The notes: a model not told the origin generated them from the sequence alone. A stretch of DNA of 64,000 nt from UBA7236 sp031372705 (GCA_031372705.1 JANMLV010000034.1:1-64000), one strand, 5' to 3'. Positions 44,793-54,890 are shown, counted from the first letter of the stretch. Numbers and translations are program-made.

Positions 44793-47117
44793 TTATTTAT
44801 TTCCAATTATCAGAACTTTTGTAACAACAGTTTGTGAGCCGTCTTCATTTGAACTATATACCATATAAACACCTGTTTTTGCCCTGTTACCATCGTAGCC
44901 ATTTCCGTCCCAAACAGCTTGGCCACCTAGTGCAGTGGTTTTATAAATTATCCTTCCTGCCATGTCGGTTATGCGTACTTCGGCATTTTCGGTTAATCCG
45001 TTTATGGCTATCGTTCCGATATAATCTTCGCGAACGGGGTTAGGAAAAACATTAACAGTGCTTATTTCTTCAACACCTTCGGTTGCGGTGTATCGGAATG
45101 AAATTATGCCCTTATCGGTACCAAAATAAACATCTCCGGTAACGGGGTCAATTTCAATATTAATAACGGCATTAGAAATTAAAGGTGAATTATCGGTATT
45201 AAAATAAATTAATTGTTCGGTACCGTCTTCGCTAATTAAAAATGCACCGCTGTTTGTTCCAACCCATTTTCTATTTGCGCCGTCAACGGCAATTGTATTA
45301 ACGATATCGTTACGCAACAATTGTTCGTAGTATCCTCCAAGATTAACCAATGGTTGTGTTGCATCGCCGGCTGTTGTTCCGGAAAACACTTCCGACGGAT
45401 TGTAAAATATGGTAATACCTTCGCTTGTACCAACCCAAACTTCATTTTGTTTATCAACGGCAATGCAATTAATATAACTGGTGTGTAAATTTCCGTTGCC
45501 TGCTCCTGCAGCAAGTACTTTAATTAAATCGTCGCTTTCATCATCAATGGTTCCATTATCGTTGAATACTAAAATGCCATTTCCGCGAACTAATTGGAAC
45601 CATTTTGTTTGCAGTTGGTCAATTGCAATTTGTGCAACTTGATTTTCAATATCTGCAGGCATACCGGGGTTAAAACTTTTCCAAGTTCCATCCGATTTTT
45701 TAACGGCTACACAATTTGTTGCACCGAAATTTGATATCCATAAATTATTATTAACATCTAAAGCAAGACCTCCAACTCTATAAGAATTAATATCTGCAGG
45801 TACTACATTTAAATATCCTTGTTTAAATAATTGAATGGTGTTTGTATTTCTGTTCATTTCTAATAATCCTCCGCCAAATGAGCCAAACCATGCGGTGTTG
45901 CTTATTGGATCAACTTCAACAGTTATAATATCGAAAGTAGAATCTAATATTGGAAAAGCATATTTTGATATATTATTCCATGAAAAATAATCATAAATAA
46001 AAATGCCGTCTTGATTGTAATTATAACTCCATGCTGCGGTAATTTCACCGGGTGCAACATAAAGCGTATTGCCAATACTTTTCATGTCGAATACTTTATC
46101 AGAAGCGGGGCCATTTGGAATAAAGAAATTGAAATTGCCATCATATTTAACAATTCCGGTATAGGCATCAGCTATCCATAATGTTCCTGCTGCATCGGCA
46201 TCACTTTGGGTAATATATGAAAAGTGTGTATCTGAAACTAATTCAGTTACATTGCCATCTAAATCAATTTTTACGACACGACAAGAATCGGCCGGAATTG
46301 CAGCGCCCAATACCTGTGTAATCAGCAAATAATTATTTGTTGTGCGCACTTCTTTTGTTGTCCATACAGGTTCAAAAAAATACGCTTCCCAGCTTGTGCC
46401 ATTAAATTGATATAATGTTTCTGCAATTTGTGTGTAAAGTATATTATTAAATACGCAAATAAAATTGGCATCTCCTTCGGGTAAGCCATTTAATCCACTA
46501 ATTAATTCCCATTTGCCAAAGTCCTGTAAATTTGGTTCAGACAGTTCACCACGATAAATACCATTAACAGTTGCGGCATAAAAAGCATTGTCAAACACGG
46601 TAGTTTGGTTCACTTTCATGGTTGCTTCATTGGTGTCGGTAAAAAAACACGTAGCGGGGCTCTCGCGTTTCTCGGTATCGAATAAAACTACACCAAAACC
46701 GCAACTTAGAATTACGGTATCGCCTACAAATGTGGCATTGTAAATGTTTTTATCGCCATTAATATTGCTTGTTTTGATAAAGGGATAATTAAAAATTTCA
46801 TTTCCAAACAAAAAATCTAAATTGCTATTAGTATAAGCTATAACTAAAGTTTGGTTTACCTCATTATAATTAATATTGCGAATACCGATATCAGAAAACC
46901 CCGCAGCCGTGCTGAGCTTGTCGTATGAGTTGTCGTCCTTATTAAAGGCAAAAACGGAATTTGCATTTGCTGCATAAACTTTGTTTCCTGCATCGGCAAC
47001 TAAAGCAACGCCCCCATAAGGCAGGTGTGATGTCCATTGTCCGATTGCCACATTTTGGCTGTGCGCGGTTAAAACAGACAGTAAACAGGTAAAAATTGAA
47101 AAAAATTGCTTCATCAT
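44793..47117 (-). CDS. porZ: PorZ, T9SS-associated cell-surface protein
   Basis: A 774-residue exported protein, close in length to Porphyromonas PorZ. Signal peptide (FFSIFTCLLSVLTAHSQ), then the PorZ N-terminal motif GQWTSHLPYGGVALVADAGN and repeated propeller blades (NNLWISNFG, NEVWVGTSEG, RKWVGTNSGA, DVYFGTDKGI) as in two-component-regulator propellers. The end is a T9SS sorting domain (VFPNPVREDYIGTI, ITDMAGRIIYKT, KTGVYMVYSSN, TKVLIIGNK). PorZ in Porphyromonas binds anionic LPS and supports attachment of T9SS cargo with PorU, PorV and PorQ; none of those is in the window. Divergent from the RND transporter. Confidence 0.82.
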   Translation of the reverse strand: MMKQFFSIFTCLLSVLTAHSQNVAIGQWTSHLPYGGVALVADAGNKVYAANANSVFAFNKDDNSYDKLSTAAGFSDIGIRNINYNEVNQTLVIAYTNSNLDFLFGNEIFNYPFIKTSNINGDKNIYNATFVGDTVILSCGFGVVLFDTEKRESPATCFFTDTNEATMKVNQTTVFDNAFYAATVNGIYRGELSEPNLQDFGKWELISGLNGLPEGDANFICVFNNILYTQIAETLYQFNGTSWEAYFFEPVWTTKEVRTTNNYLLITQVLGAAIPADSCRVVKIDLDGNVTELVSDTHFSYITQSDADAAGTLWIADAYTGIVKYDGNFNFFIPNGPASDKVFDMKSIGNTLYVAPGEITAAWSYNYNQDGIFIYDYFSWNNISKYAFPILDSTFDIITVEVDPISNTAWFGSFGGGLLEMNRNTNTIQLFKQGYLNVVPADINSYRVGGLALDVNNNLWISNFGATNCVAVKKSDGTWKSFNPGMPADIENQVAQIAIDQLQTKWFQLVRGNGILVFNDNGTIDDESDDLIKVLAAGAGNGNLHTSYINCIAVDKQNEVWVGTSEGITIFYNPSEVFSGTTAGDATQPLVNLGGYYEQLLRNDIVNTIAVDGANRKWVGTNSGAFLISEDGTEQLIYFNTDNSPLISNAVINIEIDPVTGDVYFGTDKGIISFRYTATEGVEEISTVNVFPNPVREDYIGTIAINGLTENAEVRITDMAGRIIYKTTALGGQAVWDGNGYDGNRAKTGVYMVYSSNEDGSQTVVTKVLIIGNK

Positions 47118-47217
47118 GGCGGGACAAATTTCCGAAATAGAACGGTATAACGCATCAAAGCGGCAAATATTTCATTAAAAACAGTCATTATTCGGTCAAT
47201 TAAGGTCTTTAATTGCT

Positions 47218-47225
47218 TATCTTTG
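47218..47225 (+). promoter_or_regulatory. -7 promoter box TATCTTTG of RND/MMPL gene
   Basis: Exact consensus, 15 nt before ATG 47241. It overlaps the in-frame TTG at 47223, which therefore cannot be the translation start of a transcript from this promoter. Confidence 0.6.
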
Positions 47226-47240
47226 CCGTCCTTTTTGACT

Positions 47241-49751
47241 ATGATTTGGAGGGCACTTGGTAGGATAATTTTACGCAATCGCTGGGCATTTTTGGCCGGA
47301 TGGTTGGTAATTACGGCTTTCATGACCTACCAGACCACAAAGGTGAAGCTCAGTTATGAGTTTTATAAGACAGTTCCGGAGAACAATAAAGCCTATAAAG
47401 ATTACGAAGATTTTAAGGGGATTTTTGGCGAAGAGGGCAATGTTTTGTTTCTCGGCGTACAAACTGACCAATTTTTCGAGTTAGATTTTTTCAATGATTG
47501 GTGTGAAATGGAGGAGTCTATCCGCAATACACCTGATATTGAAAGCACCTTATCTGTTCCAACTACCTACAACCTGGTTAAAAACACTGCTGAAAAGCGT
47601 TTTGATATTCAATCGCTGGTGGTGGACCATCCTAAGACACAGGCTGAACTTGATTCGATAAAGCACGACTTTTTAAGGCTACCATTTTACAACAACCGCA
47701 TTTATAGTCTCGATTCTAATACTTTCGTGATGTTGATTGCAATCGACCGAGAAGTATTGAATTCTGCCAGAAGGATTTCAATGATTAACGAAATCAAGGC
47801 AAAAACAGAAGCTTTTGGTGCAGAATATAATACAGATATCAAATATTCGGGGCTGCCATATATAAGATATTATCAGCTTTCAACCATTACCCGTGAGGTA
47901 AAATTGTTTCTTATTTTAGCGGTACTCATCACCATTATTGTTTTATATATTTTGTTTAGAAGCTGGGATGCCGTTGTGTTTCCATTGTTAATTATTGGAT
48001 CCGGAGTGGTTATTTCAACCGGTTTTATGGCAATGTTGGGATACGAATTCACCGTTTTAACCAGCTTGGTTCCGAGCTTGCTCATTGTTATGGGTATTCC
48101 TAATTGTGTGTATTTACTCAATAAGTATCATCAGGAAGTTCGCCGAAACGGGAATAAAATTAAATCACTAAGCCTTACTATCGAGAAACTTGGTTTTGCC
48201 ACATTCATTACAAACATGACCAAAGCGGTTGGTTTTGTGGTTTTCTGTTTTACCAATGTGCGCATTTTGGAGGAGTTTGGTTTAATTGCAACAATCGGTG
48301 TTTTAGCAACTTTTATTATTTCATTGGTTGGTATTCCTGTGGTTTATAGTTTTTTACCACCTCCTAAAGCTAAACAAACAGATTATTTAGAGAGCAAGCA
48401 GCTCAAGTTTATTCTAACTAAATTAGAATCTTGGACGAGCAATCACAGAAAGCAAATATTTATTTCAGCAATAATTATTATAATCGTTTCCGGTTTTGGT
48501 GCTGCCAGATTAGAATCAAAAGGTTACATTCTGGATGAGGTGAAACAAACCACCGAAGTTTACCAGGACATGAAATTTTTTGAGCGCGTATTTCATGGTG
48601 TAATGCCTTTTGAAGTAATGGTTACCAAGAAACAAGTGGTAACGTTTGTGCAAGATACAATTGTAAACGAATCGCTTGAAATTATTGAAGCAGATACTAT
48701 TATACATTATGACACTTTAGTAGTAAAACGACCGGATACTTCAGGCACTAATGTGATGGGAATGGCTACCATAAAAAAAATCGGCCAACTGCAAGATACG
48801 TTAGCCACTTATCCTCAATTATCCACTTCACTTTCGGTATTGGATGGATTAAAATTTGCACGACAAGCATATTACAATGGTAGCCCGCGCTACTATGCGT
48901 TACCCGATTTTAATACCTTAACCAGCAACGACCTTAAAGTAATTGATTACCTTGAAAACTCAGGCCAGAAAGGGGTTTTGGAGAATAGGTTTGTTGATTC
49001 AAAAGGGGAAATTGCGCGCATTAGCGTTCAGGTTGCCGACATTGGAAGCGATAGTATGCCGAAATTAATAGCGGATTTGCAGCCAAAAATTGATGCTATA
49101 TTCGACAAAGAAAATTATGATGTTAAAATAACAGGAACAAGTATTGTTGCATTGTCGGGATATCAATATTTAATTGATGGTTTATTTGAAAGTTTATTAA
49201 TTGCATTAATTGTTATTTCATTGATATTATTATATCAATTCCGCAGCTTACGCATGCTTGCCATTTCGTTTTTACCAAATTTAATTCCGCTGTTTATTAC
49301 AGGTGCCATAATGGGCTTTATGAATATTGCTATTAAGCCGTCAACGGTTTTAATTTTTAGTATTGCTTATGGTATGTGTGTCGACTTTACCTGCTATTTT
49401 ATTGCTAAATATAAACACGATTTAATTCGCAACAGTTTTAATATTCCAAAAACAGTAATGAGCAGTTTACAAGAAGCAGGTGTGAGTATGATTTACACCT
49501 CATTGATTTTGTTCTGTGGGTTTTTCATTTTTGTATTCAGTAAGTTTGGTGGTACGGTGAACATGGGATTGTTAACTTCAATCACCTTGTTAGTTGCCTT
49601 GTTTAACAACTTGTTATTATTGCCGGCGCTTATTTTGTTATTTGAAAAAGGGTTGAACAAATCAAATAGCAAGCTGAAGGCTCGTGCCAATGTAAAGGCT
49701 CAACGACCATTTACCGACTTAATTAACAACAACGAAAAGGACAGTAAGTAA
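47241..49751 (+). CDS. RND/MMPL-family transporter
   Basis: An inner-membrane protein of about 836 residues in the MMPL/HAE3 branch of RND transporters. One N-terminal helix (WAFLAGWLVITAFM), a periplasmic domain (about 40-210), five or six helices with the SSD-like segment VLTSLVPSLLIVMGIPNCVYLL, a second helix-plus-domain half (from about 400), and a final helix bundle including IFSIAYGMCVDFTCYF. Such proteins export lipids or hydrophobic compounds or act in membrane biogenesis; substrate not known. ATG 47241 is supported by the -7 box upstream. Divergent from porZ; no adaptor gene seen nearby. Confidence 0.88.
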   Translation: MIWRALGRIILRNRWAFLAGWLVITAFMTYQTTKVKLSYEFYKTVPENNKAYKDYEDFKGIFGEEGNVLFLGVQTDQFFELDFFNDWCEMEESIRNTPDIESTLSVPTTYNLVKNTAEKRFDIQSLVVDHPKTQAELDSIKHDFLRLPFYNNRIYSLDSNTFVMLIAIDREVLNSARRISMINEIKAKTEAFGAEYNTDIKYSGLPYIRYYQLSTITREVKLFLILAVLITIIVLYILFRSWDAVVFPLLIIGSGVVISTGFMAMLGYEFTVLTSLVPSLLIVMGIPNCVYLLNKYHQEVRRNGNKIKSLSLTIEKLGFATFITNMTKAVGFVVFCFTNVRILEEFGLIATIGVLATFIISLVGIPVVYSFLPPPKAKQTDYLESKQLKFILTKLESWTSNHRKQIFISAIIIIIVSGFGAARLESKGYILDEVKQTTEVYQDMKFFERVFHGVMPFEVMVTKKQVVTFVQDTIVNESLEIIEADTIIHYDTLVVKRPDTSGTNVMGMATIKKIGQLQDTLATYPQLSTSLSVLDGLKFARQAYYNGSPRYYALPDFNTLTSNDLKVIDYLENSGQKGVLENRFVDSKGEIARISVQVADIGSDSMPKLIADLQPKIDAIFDKENYDVKITGTSIVALSGYQYLIDGLFESLLIALIVISLILLYQFRSLRMLAISFLPNLIPLFITGAIMGFMNIAIKPSTVLIFSIAYGMCVDFTCYFIAKYKHDLIRNSFNIPKTVMSSLQEAGVSMIYTSLILFCGFFIFVFSKFGGTVNMGLLTSITLLVALFNNLLLLPALILLFEKGLNKSNSKLKARANVKAQRPFTDLINNNEKDSK

Positions 49752-49774
49752 TTCTTGCTGCATTATGGTTAAAT

Positions 49775-49792
49775 ATGGCGGTTTATCGCCAT
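49775..49792 (+). terminator. Possible hairpin terminator after RND gene
   Basis: ATGGCG (49775-49780) and CGCCAT (49787-49792) with a 6-nt loop, 24 nt after the transporter stop. The following CTTCCCTCATTTTA is a weak T-run. Confidence 0.4.
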
Positions 49793-49860
49793 CTTCCCTC
49801 ATTTTATCGAATACCGTGCTTAAAACCGACTTAAGCATCCTTCCTTTGCCCCGAATCTAT

Positions 49861-49868
49861 TAAATTTG
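49861..49868 (+). promoter_or_regulatory. -7 promoter box TAAATTTG of ileS operon
   Basis: Exact TAnnTTTG, 43 nt before the ileS ATG. A TTTG at 49845-49848 is too close (12 nt) to be the -33 element. No T-box leader fits in the 160-nt gap. Confidence 0.5.
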
Positions 49869-49911
49869 CACGCTTAATCATCAGGCATTAATAGTTGATG
49901 ATTATTTATAT

Positions 49912-52900
49912 ATGTCTAACAATAAATATCCTGAATTTAAACAACTCAATCTGCCCGTATTCGAGAAGGAAATACTGCAGTATTGGAAAGATAATGATGT
50001 ATTCCGCAAAAGTGTTGCAGAACGCAGCACAGAGCGGCCATTTGTATTTTACGAAGGCCCTCCAAGTGCCAACGGTACTCCCGGCATTCACCACGTATTG
50101 TCGCGTGCATTAAAAGACTTGTTTTGCAGATATAAAACCATGCAAGGGTTTCGTGTTGAACGTAAAAGCGGTTGGGATACGCATGGTTTGCCGGTGGAGC
50201 TTAGCGTTGAAAAACTATTAGGCATTACAAAGGAGGACATTGGCAAAAAAATCAGCGTTGAAGAATATAATGAGCGTTGCAAGAGTCAGGTAATGCAATT
50301 TAAAAATCAATGGGAGGAGCTAACCGACATTATGGGCTATTGGGTGGATATGGAAAAACCGTATATCACTTATGATAAAAATTATATTGAATCGCTTTGG
50401 TATATTTTGAAGCAGCTATATGATAAAAATTTGCTGTATAAAGGATATACCATTCAGCCATATTCACCGGCGGCAGGTACCGGTTTAAGTTCACATGAAT
50501 TAAATCAGCCCGGAACATACAAATCATTAAAAGATACCACCATTGTTGCACAATTTAAAGTGATTAAAGATGATCACGTTGTGCATCCAAAATTATTTGC
50601 AGGTCACGACGACGTGTTTTTTCTTGCATGGACAACCACACCTTGGACTCTGCCAAGTAACTGCGCGTTAGCTGTAGGAAAAGAAATTACCTATCAGCAA
50701 ATTGAAACGTTTAATCAATACACCGGTAAACACATTTCGGTGATATTGGCACAAGATAGAGTTGCGGCTTATTTTAAGGAAGAAAATAAAACGCATTTAC
50801 TTGATGCCGAAAATAAATTGAGTTGGAAAATTGTTTCGGAGTTTAAAGGTAAAGATTTAACAGGTATTAAATACGAACAATTATTACCTTACCGGCAACC
50901 TGAAACCGGCGATGCATTTAAAGTAATAATTGGTGATTTTGTTACAACAGAAGATGGAACAGGTATTGTTCACATTGCACCAAGTTTTGGAGCAGATGAC
51001 TTTCGGGTAGCTAAACAAAATAATATTGGTACATTAACATTAGTTGATAGGGAAGGAAAATTTGTTGATGGCGTTGGTCCATTTAGTGGCATGTTTGTTA
51101 AAAATTACAAGGATGATGAAAAGTGGGAAAACCCCGACGTATTAATTGCCATTCAATTAAAGGAACAGAATCGCGCATTTAAAGTTGAAAAATACGAACA
51201 CAATTATCCGCATTGCTGGAGAACAGATAAACCGATTATTTATTATCCTTTAGACAGTTGGTTTATTAAAACAACGGCTGCAAAAGAACGTTTAATTGCA
51301 CTAAATAAAACCATTAACTGGAAGCCACAAAGCACCGGAGAAGGGCGTTTCGGCCAGTGGTTAGAAAACTTAGTTGACTGGAATTTATCGCGTTCCCGCT
51401 ATTGGGGTACGCCATTGCCAATTTGGAGAACAGCAGATGGAACAGAAGAAATTTGTATTGGTTCGTTTGAGCAATTGCAGGAAGAGATAGTTAAAGCAAA
51501 AGATTTAAATCTGCATTTGCCGGCCGATTATGATGCACGTGTTGCTTTAGATCCGCATCGCCCATATGTAGATGCAATTGTTTTGCGCAGCGCTTCGGGA
51601 AAACCGATGCAACGCGAGGCCGATTTAATTGATGTTTGGTTTGATTCAGGAGCAATGCCATTTGCACAATTGCATTTCCCATTCGAAAATAAGGAACAAT
51701 TTAAAAACAACTTCCCTGCAGATTTAATTGCAGAAGGTGTTGATCAAACAAGAGGTTGGTTTTTTACTTTACATGTTATAGCAACATTAATGAATGATAG
51801 CGTTGCTTATAAAAATGTAATTAGCAATGGATTGGTTTTAGATAAAAATGGAAATAAAATGTCGAAGCGTTTAGGCAACGGCGTTGATCCATTTAAAACA
51901 ATTTATGCCTATGGAGCAGACGCCACTCGTTGGTATATGCTAACGAATGCACAGCCATGGGATAATTTAAAATTCGACAACGAAGGCATCATTGAAGTGC
52001 AGCGAAAATTTTTCGGTACACTTTACAATACCTATTCATTTTTTGCATTGTATGCGAATATCGACGACTTTGATTTTTCGCAGCAGGAAATACCAATGGA
52101 GCAGCGTTCAGAATTGGACCGTTGGGTAATTTCTTTATTAAACTCGCTCATTAAAGAATGTGAAACTAGTTTCAATGATTATGAGCCCACTCGAGCCGGT
52201 CGCGCAATTCAAGATTTTGTAAATGATCATTTAAGTAACTGGTATGTTCGTTTAAGTCGCCGACGTTTTTGGAAAAGTGACGACAGTAACGACAAGTCTG
52301 CTGCTTATCAAACATTGTATACTTGCTTGCAAACCATTGCACAATTAATGGCACCAATTGCACCATTTATGGGCGAGTGGTTATATCGTAATTTAAATCA
52401 GGTTACCGGAAAAATTGCTGCAGATTCGGTTCATTTGTCATTATTTCCAAATTATAATAATGCATTAATTGACCATGAATTAGAAGAAAGCATGCAATTG
52501 GCTCAAGAAATTTCATCTACAGTATTATCGCTAAGAAAGAAAGAGAATATAAAAGTGCGTCAACCGCTTTCTAAAATAATGATTCCTGTGTTAAACCAAT
52601 CAATCGTGAAACAAATTGAGCATGTTAGCGATTTGATTCGTTCTGAGGTTAATATCAAAGCAATTGAGTTTATTTCGGAAGACAGTGGGGTAATCACCAA
52701 GAAAATTAAACCAAACTTTAAGGCATTAGGACCTAAGTTGGGTGCCGATATGAAGACAATTGCTTCAAAAATTACTGCATTTACCCAACAAGAAATTGCA
52801 GAATTGGAGCAAAAAGGTAGTTTTACCATTACAGAATCCAATAAAAATTTCGAGATTGCGTTAGAGGATGTTGAAATTGGAAGTGAAGATATTCCCGGCT

Positions 52901-53220
52901 GGTTAGTGGCCAATGCGGGTCATGTTACAGTAGCGTTAGATGTAACAATAACCCCTGAATTGCAGGCCGAAGGTCATGCCAGAGAGTTTGTTAGTCAGCT
53001 CCAGCGTATGCGCAAAGACATGCTTTTAGAAATTACCGATCGCATTTCAGTTGTGTATGTAACAAATTCTGAGGAACTTTCGGCAGCCTTGGTGAATTAT
53101 AAACATTATATTTGCGCCGAAATTTTGGCAGATTCAATCACCCAAGATAATACCCTTAAAGCAACCGAAGAAATTTCAATTAACGACCTTCAAATAAAGG
53201 TTCTAATTCAAAAAAATTAG
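49912..53220 (+). CDS. ileS: Isoleucyl-tRNA synthetase
   Basis: A 1102-residue class Ia synthetase charging tRNA-Ile. The HIGH-type site is in PPSANGTPGIHHVLSRA, an editing (CP1) domain is inserted (about 190-400, including TTPWTLPSNCALAVG), and the KMSKR signature is at 649-653. A tRNA-binding helical domain with C-terminal extension follows to the end (KVLIQKN). Length fits the long eukaryote-like IleRS found in Bacteroidota. It is first in a tight set: the next ATG lies 4 nt after its stop, then lspA. Confidence 0.97.
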   Translation: MSNNKYPEFKQLNLPVFEKEILQYWKDNDVFRKSVAERSTERPFVFYEGPPSANGTPGIHHVLSRALKDLFCRYKTMQGFRVERKSGWDTHGLPVELSVEKLLGITKEDIGKKISVEEYNERCKSQVMQFKNQWEELTDIMGYWVDMEKPYITYDKNYIESLWYILKQLYDKNLLYKGYTIQPYSPAAGTGLSSHELNQPGTYKSLKDTTIVAQFKVIKDDHVVHPKLFAGHDDVFFLAWTTTPWTLPSNCALAVGKEITYQQIETFNQYTGKHISVILAQDRVAAYFKEENKTHLLDAENKLSWKIVSEFKGKDLTGIKYEQLLPYRQPETGDAFKVIIGDFVTTEDGTGIVHIAPSFGADDFRVAKQNNIGTLTLVDREGKFVDGVGPFSGMFVKNYKDDEKWENPDVLIAIQLKEQNRAFKVEKYEHNYPHCWRTDKPIIYYPLDSWFIKTTAAKERLIALNKTINWKPQSTGEGRFGQWLENLVDWNLSRSRYWGTPLPIWRTADGTEEICIGSFEQLQEEIVKAKDLNLHLPADYDARVALDPHRPYVDAIVLRSASGKPMQREADLIDVWFDSGAMPFAQLHFPFENKEQFKNNFPADLIAEGVDQTRGWFFTLHVIATLMNDSVAYKNVISNGLVLDKNGNKMSKRLGNGVDPFKTIYAYGADATRWYMLTNAQPWDNLKFDNEGIIEVQRKFFGTLYNTYSFFALYANIDDFDFSQQEIPMEQRSELDRWVISLLNSLIKECETSFNDYEPTRAGRAIQDFVNDHLSNWYVRLSRRRFWKSDDSNDKSAAYQTLYTCLQTIAQLMAPIAPFMGEWLYRNLNQVTGKIAADSVHLSLFPNYNNALIDHELEESMQLAQEISSTVLSLRKKENIKVRQPLSKIMIPVLNQSIVKQIEHVSDLIRSEVNIKAIEFISEDSGVITKKIKPNFKALGPKLGADMKTIASKITAFTQQEIAELEQKGSFTITESNKNFEIALEDVEIGSEDIPGWLVANAGHVTVALDVTITPELQAEGHAREFVSQLQRMRKDMLLEITDRISVVYVTNSEELSAALVNYKHYICAEILADSITQDNTLKATEEISINDLQIKVLIQKN

Positions 53221-53224
53221 CATC

Positions 53225-54142
53225 ATGGCAAAAAAACCAGCTAAAAAGGTGGTAAAAGCAGCAAAGCCAAAGGCAAAAGTTGCACCCCAAAAGAAAGCAG
53301 TAGCAAAGGCACCGGCCAAAAAGGCAGCAAAAAAAGTGGTAGCTAAAGCATCGCCCAAAGCGCCTAAGAAGGCTGTTGCAAAAAAGGCAACTCCTGTAAA
53401 ACCTGCAAAAAAGGCTGCGGCAAAACCTGCTCCTAAGCCGGCAAAAAAAGTTGTAGTAAAAAAGGCGGCACCGGTAAAACCGGTAAAAAAAGCGGCAAAA
53501 CCTGTTGCCAAAGCGGTACCTGTTAAAAAAGTTGCTAAAGCACCGGTTGTAAAAAAACCGGTTATAGAACCAATTGTTAAGAAAGCGGTGAACGCACCGG
53601 AAGTAAAAAACGTTACCAAAGCGGAAGTAAAAGAAAAAGTAGTGAAAAAGGCAGTAACAAAACCGGGGACTTCAAAACCGTCGAAAAGAATAATGGCTCC
53701 ACTTCCAAAGTTGGAACCTAGAAGAATATTAAAACCACAGGCACCGAAACCTGTTATTCAAATAAATACGGATAAAAGAAGCCGTTACAATGATGACGAA
53801 TTAGCGGAATTTAGGGAGCTGATTGTCGGTAAATTAGAAACATCGCGCAGCGAACTTAAATATTTGCAAGAACAAATAAGTAGGAGCAGCGAAATGGGCG
53901 ACGATTCTGATGCCCGTTTTAAAGGGTTAGAGGATGGCACTTCAACTTCTGAACGCGAATATTTGAGCCAAATGGCATCACGTCAAATTCAATATATCGG
54001 ACATCTTGAAAAAGCATTAATCCGTATTGAAAACAAAACGTATGGTATTTGTCGCGAAACCGGAAAATTAATTTCTAAAGAGCGTTTACGCGCAGTGCCA
54101 CATGCTACGTTGAGTATTGAAGCTAAAACAGGCAAAGGGTAA
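53225..54142 (+). CDS. TraR/DksA-like protein with long histone-H1-like K/A/P tail
   Basis: A 305-residue protein of two parts. Residues 1 to about 155 are almost only Lys, Ala, Pro and Val (AKKPAKKVVKAAKPK and similar), like histone H1 tails, and should bind nucleic acid non-specifically. A linker follows, then a DksA/TraR-like domain (about 180-305): coiled-coil helices ELREL-type (DDELAEFRELIVGKLE, YLQEQISRSSEM) with DDSDARFKGLEDGTSTSERE, and the C-terminal zinc-finger region YGICRETGKLISKERLRAVPHAT. Only one of four zinc ligands remains (C276); the others are Thr, Ser and Glu-type residues. The gene sits between ileS and lspA, an arrangement I recall as conserved in Bacteroidota. Antisense ORFs in this gene reflect its low complexity. 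Confidence 0.85.
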   Translation: MAKKPAKKVVKAAKPKAKVAPQKKAVAKAPAKKAAKKVVAKASPKAPKKAVAKKATPVKPAKKAAAKPAPKPAKKVVVKKAAPVKPVKKAAKPVAKAVPVKKVAKAPVVKKPVIEPIVKKAVNAPEVKNVTKAEVKEKVVKKAVTKPGTSKPSKRIMAPLPKLEPRRILKPQAPKPVIQINTDKRSRYNDDELAEFRELIVGKLETSRSELKYLQEQISRSSEMGDDSDARFKGLEDGTSTSEREYLSQMASRQIQYIGHLEKALIRIENKTYGICRETGKLISKERLRAVPHATLSIEAKTGKG

Positions 54143-54145
54143 TAA

Positions 54146-54829
54146 GTGAAAAGATCCTACCTTGCAATTGCAATAATATTTTTTGTTTTACTGATAGATC
54201 AGGTAATAAAGTTTTGGATTAAAACCACCTATCCATTGGGAGGTGGTTTTGATATTTTAGGTTTGGAGTGGGCAAAAATTCATTTCGTTGAAAATGAAGG
54301 TATGGCATTTGGTATGGAACTCGGCGGTAATTACGGAAAATTAATACTTTCTGTTTTTAGGTTAATTGCCGTATTCTTTATTGGCTATTATTTATATACA
54401 CTAATTAAAACAAAAACTTCCTGGGGATTAATTGCAAGCATAGCTTTAGTTTTTGCCGGCGCAATGGGCAATATTATTGATAGTGTTTTTTATGGTGTAA
54501 TTTTTTCTGAATCTACATTTTCTCAAATTGCGCAATATATGCCGGCTGAAGGAGGATATACAACCATATTACATGGGCATGTTGTCGACATGTTTTATTT
54601 TCCAATGTCACAAGGGCGATATCCGGAATGGATGCCATTAATTGGAGGAAAATTTTATTTATTTTTTAGGCCTGTTTTTAATGTTGCAGATGCAGCAATA
54701 AGCATTGGTGTGATTTCAATTTTATTATTTCAGCGCAGCATATTTGTTCAGCCGGCTGATGAACAAAAAACAAATTCTTCAACTATTACAATTACAGACG
54801 ACGATAATATTAACGAGCATAAATCGTAG
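54146..54829 (+). CDS. lspA: Signal peptidase II (lipoprotein signal peptidase)
   Basis: A 227-residue inner-membrane aspartic protease that cuts prolipoproteins at the lipid-modified Cys. Four hydrophobic segments (about 5-20, 63-85, 93-112, 180-203). The two catalytic Asp are in GNIIDSVFYG and FNVADAAISIG. An insertion between the last helices (SQIAQYMPAEGGYTTILHG region) and a hydrophilic C-terminal tail make it longer than the E. coli enzyme, as usual in this phylum. Start codon is GTG 54146, 3 nt after the DksA-like gene. The many lipoproteins here depend on it. Confidence 0.94.
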   Translation: MKRSYLAIAIIFFVLLIDQVIKFWIKTTYPLGGGFDILGLEWAKIHFVENEGMAFGMELGGNYGKLILSVFRLIAVFFIGYYLYTLIKTKTSWGLIASIALVFAGAMGNIIDSVFYGVIFSESTFSQIAQYMPAEGGYTTILHGHVVDMFYFPMSQGRYPEWMPLIGGKFYLFFRPVFNVADAAISIGVISILLFQRSIFVQPADEQKTNSSTITITDDDNINEHKS

Positions 54830-54890
54830 GCCCAAATAAATTTATCGGCTACGATATACTTTTTCCTTGAGGTTAATTTTAAATAATCAG

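Noticed and set aside
49752..49911. T-box or other leader riboswitch before ileS
   Set aside because: The gap is only 160 nt, and I find no specifier loop or antiterminator pair; the -7 box at 49861 leaves just a short leader.
53203..53619. Antisense ORF rich in Phe, Ala and Thr
   Set aside because: It is the reverse reading of the Lys/Ala/Pro-rich tail of the DksA-like gene, where AAA/AAG and GCN codons give few stops on the other strand.
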